This document shows, in pieces, positions 34,076-42,077 of a stretch of 64,000 nt of DNA. The notes beneath the pieces were generated by a model. The model saw only the letters and a program-made list of their open reading frames with translations. It searched no databases and was not told the DNA's origin. Where the stretch lies: positions 1,116,001 through 1,180,000 of the forward strand of contig CAWCNI010000004.1 in NCBI GenBank assembly GCA_963796915.1. Reading direction: 5' to 3'. This stretch comes from JAENWD01 sp963796915 (lineage in GTDB: Bacteria > Acidobacteriota > Vicinamibacteria > Vicinamibacterales > JAENWD01). The stretch's first letter is position 1. Every line of letters starts with the position of its first letter. A program made the position numbers and the translations under genes.

Positions 34076-35422
34076 CTATGGGCCGAGGGGAAGCGTCAGC
34101 GTCGCGCGACAGCCCGGCGGAGGCGTCCGGTTCTGAAGCGTGAGCGTGCCGCCGTGCGCTTCGGCGATCTGGCGGCAGAGGACCAGGCCGATGCCGGAGC
34201 CGCCAGGCTTGGTGGTGAAGAACGGCACGAACAGGTTGGCAGTGTTGGCCAGCCCGGGGCCATCGTCGTCCACGTGCAGGCGGATGCGAGCGTCCGAGGC
34301 TTCCCAACTCACGGTGACGTGCCCTGCCGGGTCTTCGACCGTGACGTCCACGGCATTGCGAACGAGGTTGATCAGCAGTTGCTCGAGCTGATCGGCGTCC
34401 GCCTGAAGCGTGACCGGCGGGCCGCCGCCGAGTGTGACGGCCTTGCGGCGTTCGAGATCGGCGACGCGAGCCACGAGCGGCGCGAGACGGACCGTCGCCA
34501 GCCTCGGCGCCGGCAGCCGCGCCAACTGCGCGTACGCAGCGGTGAATCGCCCCAGCGAGTCCGCGCGGGCGCCGATGACCTGCAATCCGCCTCGCATGTC
34601 GGTGTCCCAGTCAGCCGGTCTGGGTTCTCGGCCGAGCAGGCGCTCCAGGCTGTGCGCGATGGACTTGATGGGCGCGAGCGAGTTGTTGATCTCGTGGCCG
34701 ATCACCCGGATCAACCGCTGCCAGGCCTGTCGCTCTTCGTCGCGCAGCGACTGGCTGACGTCCGTCATGACGAGCAGCTCGAGAGGTATGCCGCCCTGCC
34801 GGAAATGGCCCGAGCGCACCTCGAAGCGGCCGGCCCCGCCCGGGAACGTGGCCGGCAGGATGGCGGGGCCGCCGATGCCGAGACACTGGCCGAGGCCCAA
34901 CTCCTCGCCGGTGCGGCCGAGGAGGCGCTCGACCGGCCGGGCGAGCAGGCGTTCGCCTGCACGGTTCGCCAGGCGAAGACGGCGCTCGGGGTCGAAGGCG
35001 AACACGGCGACCGGGATTTCCTCCATCACCGTGCGGAGGAGCGAGGTCGCTTCGAGCGCTCCGAGACGCTGCTCGCGCAGCGTGTCGGCGAGCGCGTTCA
35101 TCTCGATGAGCACTTCGCCAAGCGGGTCGTCCTTCCGCTGCCCGCGCGCGCGGATGGAGAAGTCCTCCTCGCGCAGGGCGGCGAGCAGGTTGGACAGCGT
35201 CTGCAATGGGTACACGACGCGATCGCGCAGCGCGATCGACACGCCCCACCAGAGTCCGACGATGAAGAGCGTGAGGGTCCACTGGACCTTGGAGCTGAAG
35301 TCTCCGCGCCAGAGGAGGATCATGGCGATCGCGATGCCCGGCAGGCCCGCGAGCAGCGACATGAACAGGACGCGCCGGTCGTGAGTCAGCCAACGGTTGA
35401 AGGCGTGGCGGAGGGACGGCAC
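34076..35422 (-). CDS. NtrY-like sensor histidine kinase
   Basis: A membrane sensor kinase of 448 residues. Two hydrophobic helices lie near the N-terminus (LLAGLPGIAIAMILLW, TLTLFIVGLWWGVSIAL), then a HAMP-like helix, a PAS domain at about 130-240 (VAVFAFDPERRLRLANRAGE), the H box IGHEINNSLAPIKS, and the ATPase domain with N, G1 and G2 motifs (LINLVRNAVD, DDGPGL, GSGIGLVLCRQI). The GTG at 35422 is used because the preceding Ala/Pro-rich segment lies in repeat-like DNA and would need a TTG start. It is paired with the NtrC-like regulator directly upstream. Confidence 0.88.
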   Translation of the reverse strand: MPSLRHAFNRWLTHDRRVLFMSLLAGLPGIAIAMILLWRGDFSSKVQWTLTLFIVGLWWGVSIALRDRVVYPLQTLSNLLAALREEDFSIRARGQRKDDPLGEVLIEMNALADTLREQRLGALEATSLLRTVMEEIPVAVFAFDPERRLRLANRAGERLLARPVERLLGRTGEELGLGQCLGIGGPAILPATFPGGAGRFEVRSGHFRQGGIPLELLVMTDVSQSLRDEERQAWQRLIRVIGHEINNSLAPIKSIAHSLERLLGREPRPADWDTDMRGGLQVIGARADSLGRFTAAYAQLARLPAPRLATVRLAPLVARVADLERRKAVTLGGGPPVTLQADADQLEQLLINLVRNAVDVTVEDPAGHVTVSWEASDARIRLHVDDDGPGLANTANLFVPFFTTKPGGSGIGLVLCRQIAEAHGGTLTLQNRTPPPGCRATLTLPLGP

Positions 35423-35433
35423 GGGGTGGGGAT

Positions 35434-35540
35434 ACTTTAGCAGGCGCCTGGCAGCAGGCGGCTGGCAGGGAGCAGCTGACAATAGGCAAAGCGGGCCGCA
35501 GCCACTGCGAGCCCAACTGCGAGCTGCCTGCTGCGAGCCG
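35434..35540. repeat. CAG/CTG-rich imperfect inverted repeats between regulator and kinase genes
   Basis: GGCAGCAGGC, GGCTGGCAGGG and CTGCGAGCC words recur, and GCAGCAGGC on one side mirrors GCCTGCTGC on the other. The repeats fill the gap between the response regulator stop and the kinase start and may fold into a hairpin in the transcript. Confidence 0.5.
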
Positions 35541-35543
35541 TTC

Positions 35544-36971
35544 TTATAACCCGAATCGCTGCAGTCGCCGATAGAGCGCGCTGCGACTGAGGCCCAGGGC
35601 TTTAGCCGCCTGACTGACGTTCCCGTCGTACCGCGCCAGCGCCTTCTTGATCAGGAAGCCCTCGACTTCCTCCAGGCTCATGTCCTCGATCCGCGCGGCC
35701 GCGTCCTTCGCGGCGCGCAGGCCCAGGTCGCGCCCGCGCACGACGTCGTCCTGCGTCATGAGCACGGCGCGCTCGATGGCGTGGTCAAGCTCGCGGACGT
35801 TGCCTGGCCAGGCATGATCGAGCAGCGTCTGCATGGCAGCGGCGTCGAAGCCGGTCACCGGCTTGCGGTATCGCTGCGCGTGCTGCGCCAGGAAGTGCCG
35901 CGCCAGCAGCGGGATGTCTTCGCGACGATCGCGCAGCGGCGGCAGGGGAATCTCGATCGTGTTCAGCCGGAACAGCAGATCCTGCCTGAACCGGTTCGAG
36001 CTCACCTCGGCGGTGAGATCGGCGTTGGTCGCGGAGATGATTCGCACGTTCGCGCGGCGCGTGCGCGAGCTGCCAACCCGCTCGAACTCGCCGGTCTCGA
36101 GCACCCGCAGCAGCTTCGCCTGCAGGTTCAGCGAGATGTTGGCGATCTCGTCGAGGAACAGCGTGCCGCCCTCGGCCAGCTCGAAGCGGCCGACCCTGTC
36201 GCTCTTCGCGTCTGTGAACGCGCCCTTCACGTGGCCGAACAGCTCGCTCTCGAACAGCCCTTCAGACAAGCCGCCTGCGTTCACTGTCACCAGCGGCCGT
36301 GCCGCCCTCGACGACACCGAGTGCAACGCGGTCGCGACAGTGCCTTTGCCCGACCCGTTGTCGCCGGTGACGAGGACGTTGGCGTCTGACGGGCCGACGC
36401 GCGCAATCAGCTCCAGTACCGGACGCATCGACGGGGACTCGGCGATCAGGAACGGACGCGCCGTGCCTTGATCGCGCAGCAGCCGGTTCTCGGCCTCGAG
36501 CCGCTGGCTGCGCCGCAGCGCGCGGCCGAGCTCCACCTGGGTCCGCACCACCGCGAGGACGCGCTCGTTGTCCCACGGCTTCTGCACGAAGTCGCGCGCG
36601 CCGCGCCGCATCGCCTCGACAGCCAGGTCCACGGTGCCCCACGCGGTCATGACGATGACCGGCATCGGCGTGTCCAGCTGCTGCAGGCGGGAGAGCAGCG
36701 TGAGGCCCTCTTCGCCCGAGGTCGTGTCGCGCGTGTAGTTGAGGTCGATCAGCGCGACGTCGAAGTCGCGCGCGTCCACCGCGGCGAGGACGCCCGACGG
36801 CGATGTCGCGGTTTCGATCTCGCAGCCCTCGCCCTTGAGCAGCAGGCGCATCGCCTGCAGGACGTCGGCCTGATCGTCGGCAATCAGGATGCGCGCCTTC
36901 GACAGCACGTCGGAGGTACTCGCGGGTCCGCGGGTCGCGGCGGGACTGGTATCGGAAGCCATCGGCGCCAT
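35544..36971 (-). CDS. NtrC-family sigma-54-dependent response regulator
   Basis: A 475-residue activator with three domains. The receiver is at about 25-145 (ADDQ, phosphoacceptor in ALIDLNYT, conserved KPW). The AAA+ domain has Walker A GDNGSGKGT, the sigma-54 contact loop GAFTDAK (D where GAFTGA has G), Walker B GTLFLDEIAN and the arginine-finger region FRQDLLFRLN. A Fis-type HTH ends the protein (VSQAAKALGLSRSALYRRLQ). The ATG at 36971 overlaps the upstream ATPase stop (TGATG), so regulator and transporter are co-translated. The partner kinase is the next gene. Confidence 0.92.
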   Translation of the reverse strand: MAPMASDTSPAATRGPASTSDVLSKARILIADDQADVLQAMRLLLKGEGCEIETATSPSGVLAAVDARDFDVALIDLNYTRDTTSGEEGLTLLSRLQQLDTPMPVIVMTAWGTVDLAVEAMRRGARDFVQKPWDNERVLAVVRTQVELGRALRRSQRLEAENRLLRDQGTARPFLIAESPSMRPVLELIARVGPSDANVLVTGDNGSGKGTVATALHSVSSRAARPLVTVNAGGLSEGLFESELFGHVKGAFTDAKSDRVGRFELAEGGTLFLDEIANISLNLQAKLLRVLETGEFERVGSSRTRRANVRIISATNADLTAEVSSNRFRQDLLFRLNTIEIPLPPLRDRREDIPLLARHFLAQHAQRYRKPVTGFDAAAMQTLLDHAWPGNVRELDHAIERAVLMTQDDVVRGRDLGLRAAKDAAARIEDMSLEEVEGFLIKKALARYDGNVSQAAKALGLSRSALYRRLQRFGL

Positions 36972-37648
36972 CACTCGGCGAGCCAGCCGTCCTTCAACCG
37001 GATCACGCGACCGCCGTAGCCCGCGTTGGTCTCCGAATGAGTGACCTGGATGATCGTCGTGCCTTCGCTGTTGAGGCGCTGGAACAACTCCATGATCTCG
37101 CGTCCCTGCTCGGAATGCAGGTTTCCTGTCGGTTCGTCAGCGAGGATCAGGGTCGGCTTGCTGATGAGGGCGCGGGCCACCGCCACCAGCTGCTGCTGCC
37201 CGCCGGACAGCTGCGACGGGTAGAGGTCCTTTTTGCCGACGATCTGGAAGCGGTCGAGCATGTCGCACACCATGCTGTCGCGCTCCTTCTTCTTCACGTC
37301 GCGATAGGAGAGCGGCATGTCCAGGTTTTCGTACACGGTGAGGTGGTCCAGCAGGTGGTAGCTCTGGAACACGAAGCCGATGTGCTTCTTCTGCAGGTCC
37401 GCACGCTCGCGCTTGCCCATCGTCTGGAGCGGCTCGCCGTGCAGCAGGTACTCACCGGTCCACGACGCGTCGTGCATGCCGAGAATGTGCAGCAGCGTGG
37501 ACTTGCCCGCGCCAGATGGCCCCATGATCGAGGCAAACTCGCCCGGCGCAAAGTCCAGCGTGATGCGGCGCAGCACGTAACTGCGCTGCAGGCCGTGCTG
37601 ATAGAACTTCTCGATGTTCTTGAGACTGATGATCGGGGTCTGTGCCAT
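36971..37648 (-). CDS. ABC transporter ATPase, LolD/MacB type
   Basis: A 225-residue ATPase subunit of a type VII (MacB-like) ABC system. Walker A MGPSGAGKSTLL, the Q-loop FVFQSYHLLDHLTVYEN, signature LSGGQQQ and Walker B LILADEPTGNL are intact. The signature is followed by LVAVARAL rather than the usual RVAIARAL, a minor change. It is the second of two such ATPases in this cluster. No matching FtsX/MacB-type permease is encoded in the operon, so the membrane partner must be elsewhere. Confidence 0.9.
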   Translation of the reverse strand: MAQTPIISLKNIEKFYQHGLQRSYVLRRITLDFAPGEFASIMGPSGAGKSTLLHILGMHDASWTGEYLLHGEPLQTMGKRERADLQKKHIGFVFQSYHLLDHLTVYENLDMPLSYRDVKKKERDSMVCDMLDRFQIVGKKDLYPSQLSGGQQQLVAVARALISKPTLILADEPTGNLHSEQGREIMELFQRLNSEGTTIIQVTHSETNAGYGGRVIRLKDGWLAE

Positions 37649-37782
37649 CGGACCAGCGTCACTCCACGTCCGGCAGGCCGGGCGTCGTGTCCGCCCGCAT
37701 GCCGCGTCTTTCAGAATAGCAAGACGGCCGTTCCGGCGTCGTCCGCTCCCTCTGGGTTGTGGCGGGGGCAGGCAGGAAGGGG

Positions 37783-37808
37783 CGCCGGGCGGCGTCGGCC
37801 GCCCGGCG
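37783..37808 (-). terminator. GC hairpin between the two ABC ATPase genes
   Basis: A perfect 11-bp stem (37783-37793 with 37798-37808) with a 4-base loop starts 11 bases after the stop of the upstream ATPase on the minus strand. No T-run follows, so partial attenuation or mRNA stabilisation is as likely as termination. Confidence 0.4.
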
Positions 37809-37819
37809 ATGTTCGTGCG

Positions 37820-38518
37820 TTACACGGTTTCCGGGACGTTCTCCTCGACGATGCGCCCGTCGAAGAGGTGAATGGAGCGGTCGGCGTGGCGCGCGTAGCG
37901 CGGGTCGTGCGTGACCATCGCGATCGTCGCGCCGGCACGATGCAGTTCCTGCAGCAACTGCATGACGGCTTCGCCGTTTTTCGAGTCCAGGTTGCCCGTC
38001 GGTTCGTCGGCGAGCAGGATGGCGGGGTTGCCGGCCACCGCGCGGGCGACGGCGACGCGCTGCTGCTGACCGCCCGAGAGCTGGCTGGGCAGATGGCGGG
38101 CGCGGTGGCCCATGCCGACTTTTTCCAGCGCGTCTTCGACGCGAGTGCGGCGCTCGGCCGGCTTCATGCCGCGATAGGTGAGCGGCAGCTCGACGTTCTC
38201 GTACACCGTGAGATCGCCAATCAGGTTGAAGCTCTGGAAGATGAACCCGATCTCGCGGTTGCGGGTGCGCGCCCGTTCCGCGGCGGTCAGGTTGGCCACC
38301 GGCCGGTTGTTCAGCATGTAGCTGCCGCCGGTCGGTGTGTCGAGCAGCCCGAGAATCGACAGCAGCGTGGACTTGCCGCAGCCTGAGGGGCCGGCAATGG
38401 CCAGGTATTCGCCGTTGCGGATCTCGAGGTGAATTCCGGCCAGCGCGTGCGTCTCCACTTCGTCGGTATAGAAGACCTTCGTCACGCCCTCAAGTTTGAT
38501 CAGCACATCCGACGTCAT
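37820..38518 (-). CDS. ABC transporter ATPase, LolD/MacB type
   Basis: A 232-residue ATPase with AGPSGCGKSTLL, FIFQSFNLIGDLTVYENVELPL, LSGGQQQRVAVARA, LLADEPTGNLD and the H-loop MVTHDPRYA. The sequence is close to MacB and LolD ATPases that energise mechanotransmission complexes. It lies directly after the membrane-fusion adaptor and 171 bp ahead of the second ATPase. Confidence 0.92.
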   Translation of the reverse strand: MTSDVLIKLEGVTKVFYTDEVETHALAGIHLEIRNGEYLAIAGPSGCGKSTLLSILGLLDTPTGGSYMLNNRPVANLTAAERARTRNREIGFIFQSFNLIGDLTVYENVELPLTYRGMKPAERRTRVEDALEKVGMGHRARHLPSQLSGGQQQRVAVARAVAGNPAILLADEPTGNLDSKNGEAVMQLLQELHRAGATIAMVTHDPRYARHADRSIHLFDGRIVEENVPETV

Positions 38519-38569
38519 GAACTCTCTCCCCCCGGGCGGGGCCGTACCCCCGCCACTGCCGCTGCCTGG

Positions 38570-39841
38570 TTACCGGAGCCGGACGCGATCGCGCCCGTCC
38601 CACGACGACATGTCCGACAAAATCACGCAATCACCCACGTTCAGGCCGCCGAGGACCTCCACGGTGTTCACCGAGCTCCGTCCCAGCTTGACCTGCGTCC
38701 GTTCGGCCTCTTCAGGCAGCTCGCACGTCCCGGCCGTAATCTTGAACAGGCTGATGGTGCTCTGCTCCTGCCCGAAAGCAGGCCGTCCCACGTAAAGGAC
38801 GTTGTTCAGCCGCTCGAGTTCCACGGTGCCGTCCACGCTGAGGTCCGGACGGGCGCCGCGGGGCAACGCCTCGGTGAAGCTCACGTCCACCAGGACGGTG
38901 CCGTTCTGCGCCGCGGGGTCGATACGTGAGACGCGTCCAGCCACCTCGCCGTTACGTGTGTCCACGCTGGCGACCTGGCCAATCTCGATGTCGCGCGCCT
39001 GGGTCTCCGGAATCCGCAGCTCGGCCTTCAGGCGTCCAGGCACTGCCACACGGGCCAGGTTGGTGCCCGCCGGGACGCGCTGCCCGACCTGGACCGGGAC
39101 CACCTGCAGGACCCCTTCGATGCCCGCCCGGACTTTCAGCGCTTCCGCCTCGGTATGCCGCAGGTTGTAGATCGCCTGCTTCTGCGCGACCCGTGCATCC
39201 TCGGCGTTCAGCTGCGCCGAGATGGAGGACGCCTTGATCTTGAGCTTCTCCTGCTCGATCCGGTTGCGATTCTCGAGCTCGGTTGACTCCACCTGCGAAA
39301 TTCGGGTCGTGACCGGCGAGATCAGGCCGTCCTTCAGGAGCGACTCGTTCGCCTCGGCCTGAATCTTGGCCTTGTGGTACTGCGCCTGGATGTTCGCGGT
39401 GTCCGACTGCTGCTGCAGCAACTCGTTGTTCAGGCGCACCTTCATGCTTTCCAGGTCGGCCAACGCAGCCTTCAGGTCCAGCTCCGCATCGAGCTGCGCC
39501 TGCTGCACCTTCGAGTCGCGCAGCTCGAGAATCACGGTCTCCGGCGACAGCACCGACGCGCTCGGCAGCGTCACCACGCGATCGACAGTGGCGTCGGTCG
39601 TCGAGGTCACCCAGCGGATGTCTTCAGGCACCAGCGTTCCGGGCCCGCGCACCTGGCGCAGCATCTCGCCGCGCTTGACGCTGTCCTTCCAGACCGTCGC
39701 ACGCTCTACCGTCGGCGCCGCTGGCTTCAGTTTGGCGAGCACGACGGTGACAAACGCCACCACCAGCAGGGCCACCACGGAAAAGACAATCCGCTTGACC
39801 TTCTTCTTCTTCGCGACCTCGGGAGAGCGCTGAATGTCCAT
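38570..39841 (-). CDS. Membrane-fusion/adaptor protein (HlyD/MacA family)
   Basis: A 423-residue periplasmic adaptor. A basic N-terminus is followed by one membrane anchor (IVFSVVALLVVAFVTVVLA at about residues 18-36), a beta-barrel/lipoyl segment, a long coiled-coil hairpin (about 105-225, rich in Glu/Lys/Gln) and a C-terminal barrel (LDVSFTEALPRGARPDLSVDG-like). MacA-type adaptors link a MacB-like permease to an outer-membrane channel. It heads the operon of two ABC ATPases, regulator and kinase. A sigma-54-like promoter lies about 90 bp upstream. Confidence 0.88.
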   Translation of the reverse strand: MDIQRSPEVAKKKKVKRIVFSVVALLVVAFVTVVLAKLKPAAPTVERATVWKDSVKRGEMLRQVRGPGTLVPEDIRWVTSTTDATVDRVVTLPSASVLSPETVILELRDSKVQQAQLDAELDLKAALADLESMKVRLNNELLQQQSDTANIQAQYHKAKIQAEANESLLKDGLISPVTTRISQVESTELENRNRIEQEKLKIKASSISAQLNAEDARVAQKQAIYNLRHTEAEALKVRAGIEGVLQVVPVQVGQRVPAGTNLARVAVPGRLKAELRIPETQARDIEIGQVASVDTRNGEVAGRVSRIDPAAQNGTVLVDVSFTEALPRGARPDLSVDGTVELERLNNVLYVGRPAFGQEQSTISLFKITAGTCELPEEAERTQVKLGRSSVNTVEVLGGLNVGDCVILSDMSSWDGRDRVRLR

Positions 39842-39932
39842 GCCTATGAGTCCACACCGTCTCTAAAAACCGCACCAACACGAGTGCCGCCGGAAACTCC
39901 GCATTCGGCCCCGCGCCGCCGCCCGCAATTAA

Positions 39933-39948
39933 CTCAAGCTCTGTGCCA
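39933..39948 (-). promoter_or_regulatory. Sigma-54-like promoter ahead of the adaptor/ABC/two-component operon
   Basis: On the minus strand TGGCAC (39943-39948), a 5-base spacer and TTGAG (39933-39937) match the -24/-12 element except that the -12 GC is GA. Transcription would start near 39922, about 80 bases before the adaptor gene. The operon ends with an NtrC-type activator, which makes autoregulation plausible. Confidence 0.4.
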
Positions 39949-40063
39949 GACCCGGGAAACCGCGGAAACACTATATTGACGAGAGACTTACCCCGGTTGG
40001 TTGCCCGGGGTCTTCGACTTCGTTGTACCAGCGCTGGGACCGGCCGTCCCGGAAACGAACAGT

Positions 40064-41437
40064 CTACAGCGCCGGCTCGAATCGGGCGGTGAAATGACGG
40101 AGCACCCGGGGAGCCGACGTGATGCGGAAGCCGCTGAGCCGCTCCCGGGTGGACGCCACGCGAAGCACGACCTCGGCCACGTAATCGATGTGGGACTGCG
40201 TGTAGACACGGCGGGGAATCGCCAGCCGCACGAGATCCATGGCCGCTGGGTGCTCGGTCCCGTCCGGCTTGAGGCCGAACATCACGGTCCCGATCTCCAC
40301 CGACCGCACGCCGCCGACGAGATACAGCGCGTTGACCAGCGCGATCCCGGGGTACGCACGCGGCTGGATGTGAGGGAGCAGCGCACGCGCGTCGATGTAG
40401 ATGGCATGTCCACCGGCGGGCTGAATGATCGGCACACCGCCGGCCGTCAGCTTCTCCGCCAGGTACTCGATAGACCGGATCCGATACCGGAGGTACGGCT
40501 CTTCGACGACTTCCTCCAGGCCCCGGGCCACTGCCTCGAGGTCGTACCCCGCCAGGCCGCCATAGGTGGGGAAGCCCTCGGTCAGAATCAGGAGCGTTCG
40601 CGAGCGCTCCGCCCAGTCGTCGTTGTTGAGCGCGAGGAACCCGCCGATGTTCGCGAGGCCGTCCTTCTTCGCCGACATCGTGCAGCCGTCAGCGAGCGCG
40701 AACATCTCCTGCGCGATCTGCTTCGGCGACCGGTCGGCGTAACCCGCCTCACGCTGCTTGACGAACCAGGCATTCTCCGCGAAGCGGCAGGCGTCGAGGA
40801 TGAAAGGCTTGCCATAGCGATCGCACAGCGCGCGCACGCCCCGCAGGTTCTCCATCGACACCGGCTGCCCGCCGCCGGAGTTGTTGGTGACGGTGACCAT
40901 CACGAGGGGGACGCGATTGCCCTCGGCCTGAAGCAACCGCTCCAGCGCGTCGAGGTCGATATTCCCCTTGAACGGATGGAGGAGCGCCGGGACGCGGCCC
41001 TCCGCGATCACGAGGTCGCGAGCCTCGGCGCCCTCCGCCTCGATGTTCGCCCTCGTCGTGTCGAAGTGATTGTTGTTGGGGACGATGTCGCCCGGCTTCA
41101 GGACCGTGTGAAACAGAATGCGCTCCGCGGCGCGGCCCTGGTGCGTCGGAATGACGTGACGGAACGCGGTCAGATCCTGGACCGCCCCCAGAAAGCGGTA
41201 GTACGAGCGGCTCCCGGCGTACGACTCGTCGCCCTGCATCAGCGCGCCCCACTGCGCCGACGACATCGCGCCGGTTCCCGAGTCTGTCAGCAGGTCCACG
41301 ATCACGTCGTCCGCCCGCAGCAGGAAGACGTTCCAGCCCGCCGCCTCGAGCGCCCGCGCGCGCTCGTCCTCGGTCGGAAAGCGCAGCGCCTCGACGGACT
41401 TGATGCGGAACGGCTCGATGATGGTGTGGAAGGACAC
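40064..41437 (-). CDS. tnaA: Tryptophanase (tryptophan indole-lyase family)
   Basis: A PLP-dependent beta-eliminating lyase of 457 residues, the usual length. It has the N-terminal EPFRIK motif, the NNNHFDTT substrate loop, the Schiff-base lysine K258 in SAKKDGLANIGG, EGFPTYGGLAG, and the C-terminal VLRHFTARF. At residue 382 it has Ile, where tyrosine phenol-lyase has the phenol-binding Arg381 and tryptophanase has Ile; this favours tryptophanase, which splits tryptophan to indole, pyruvate and ammonia. The start is GTG with no visible ribosome site, because a TTCATTC-type array lies just upstream. No tnaC leader or tnaB permease is adjacent. Confidence 0.85.
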   Translation of the reverse strand: MSFHTIIEPFRIKSVEALRFPTEDERARALEAAGWNVFLLRADDVIVDLLTDSGTGAMSSAQWGALMQGDESYAGSRSYYRFLGAVQDLTAFRHVIPTHQGRAAERILFHTVLKPGDIVPNNNHFDTTRANIEAEGAEARDLVIAEGRVPALLHPFKGNIDLDALERLLQAEGNRVPLVMVTVTNNSGGGQPVSMENLRGVRALCDRYGKPFILDACRFAENAWFVKQREAGYADRSPKQIAQEMFALADGCTMSAKKDGLANIGGFLALNNDDWAERSRTLLILTEGFPTYGGLAGYDLEAVARGLEEVVEEPYLRYRIRSIEYLAEKLTAGGVPIIQPAGGHAIYIDARALLPHIQPRAYPGIALVNALYLVGGVRSVEIGTVMFGLKPDGTEHPAAMDLVRLAIPRRVYTQSHIDYVAEVVLRVASTRERLSGFRITSAPRVLRHFTARFEPAL

Positions 41438-41454
41438 GGGGGGATGAAGAGCGC

Positions 41455-41522
41455 GGAATGAGGAATGAAGAATGAAGAATGGAAAGTGAAGAATGAAAAG
41501 TGAAGAATGAAAAGTGAGGAAT
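41455..41522. repeat. Purine-rich GAATGAA/AAGTGAA tandem array
   Basis: About ten degenerate 6-8 bp units (GAATGAA, GGAAAGT, GAAAAGT) fill the gap between the pyrophosphatase stop and the tryptophanase start. The composition is far more AT-rich than the genes. Related arrays lie at 44583-44684 and 44779-44854. Confidence 0.7.
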
Positions 41523-41525
41523 CGG

Positions 41526-42077
41526 CTAGGCGCCTTTCCCGAGCTCTCCCCGCCGCAGCTTCCGGTAAAGGCTGAGGGCGTCCTGGACGATGCGAATGGC
41601 GTCGGCCGGGCCCATGAAGTCCTCGACGACGACCTGCTTGTGCTCGAGGAGTTTGTAGTCCTCGAAAAACCGCTTCACCTCGCGGAGCAGGTAGCCGGGC
41701 AGCTGGGTGTGGTCTGTGTATTCAGAAAACGCCGGATCCTTGACGCTGACGGCGATGATCTTGTCGTCGATGCCCTTCTCGTCGCGCATCCGCATGACGC
41801 CGATGGCGCGCGCCTCGAGCAGCGTCAGCGGGTTGACGGGCTCCTGGCCCAGCACCAGGGCGTCCAGCGGGTCGCCGTCGTCGCAGAATGTCCGGGGGAT
41901 GAAGCCGTAGTTGGCGGGATAGTGCACGGCGCTATAGAGTACGCGGTCAAGGCGCAGCAGGCCGGTCTCTTTGTCCAACTCGTACTTGTTCTTGCTCCCC
42001 ATCGGCACTTCGATGACCACGGGGAACACCTTTTCGATCACATGGTCGTCAACGTAAATGTCATGCCACGCGTGCAT
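41526..42077 (-). CDS. ppa: Inorganic pyrophosphatase (family I)
   Basis: Hydrolyses pyrophosphate to drive biosynthesis. The 183-residue protein has the family I metal-binding signature DGDPLDALVL, the substrate-binding KNKYELDKETG and HYPANYGFIP. The start MHAWHDI at 42077 is conserved in related bacterial enzymes. It is divergent from the HtrA gene and the two coding starts overlap head to head by 15 bp. Confidence 0.95.
   Translation of the reverse strand: MHAWHDIYVDDHVIEKVFPVVIEVPMGSKNKYELDKETGLLRLDRVLYSAVHYPANYGFIPRTFCDDGDPLDALVLGQEPVNPLTLLEARAIGVMRMRDEKGIDDKIIAVSVKDPAFSEYTDHTQLPGYLLREVKRFFEDYKLLEHKQVVVEDFMGPADAIRIVQDALSLYRKLRRGELGKGA

Noticed and set aside
40064..41437. Tyrosine phenol-lyase
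   Set aside because: The phenol-binding arginine position is Ile382, as in tryptophanase, although some flanking residues resemble tyrosine phenol-lyase.
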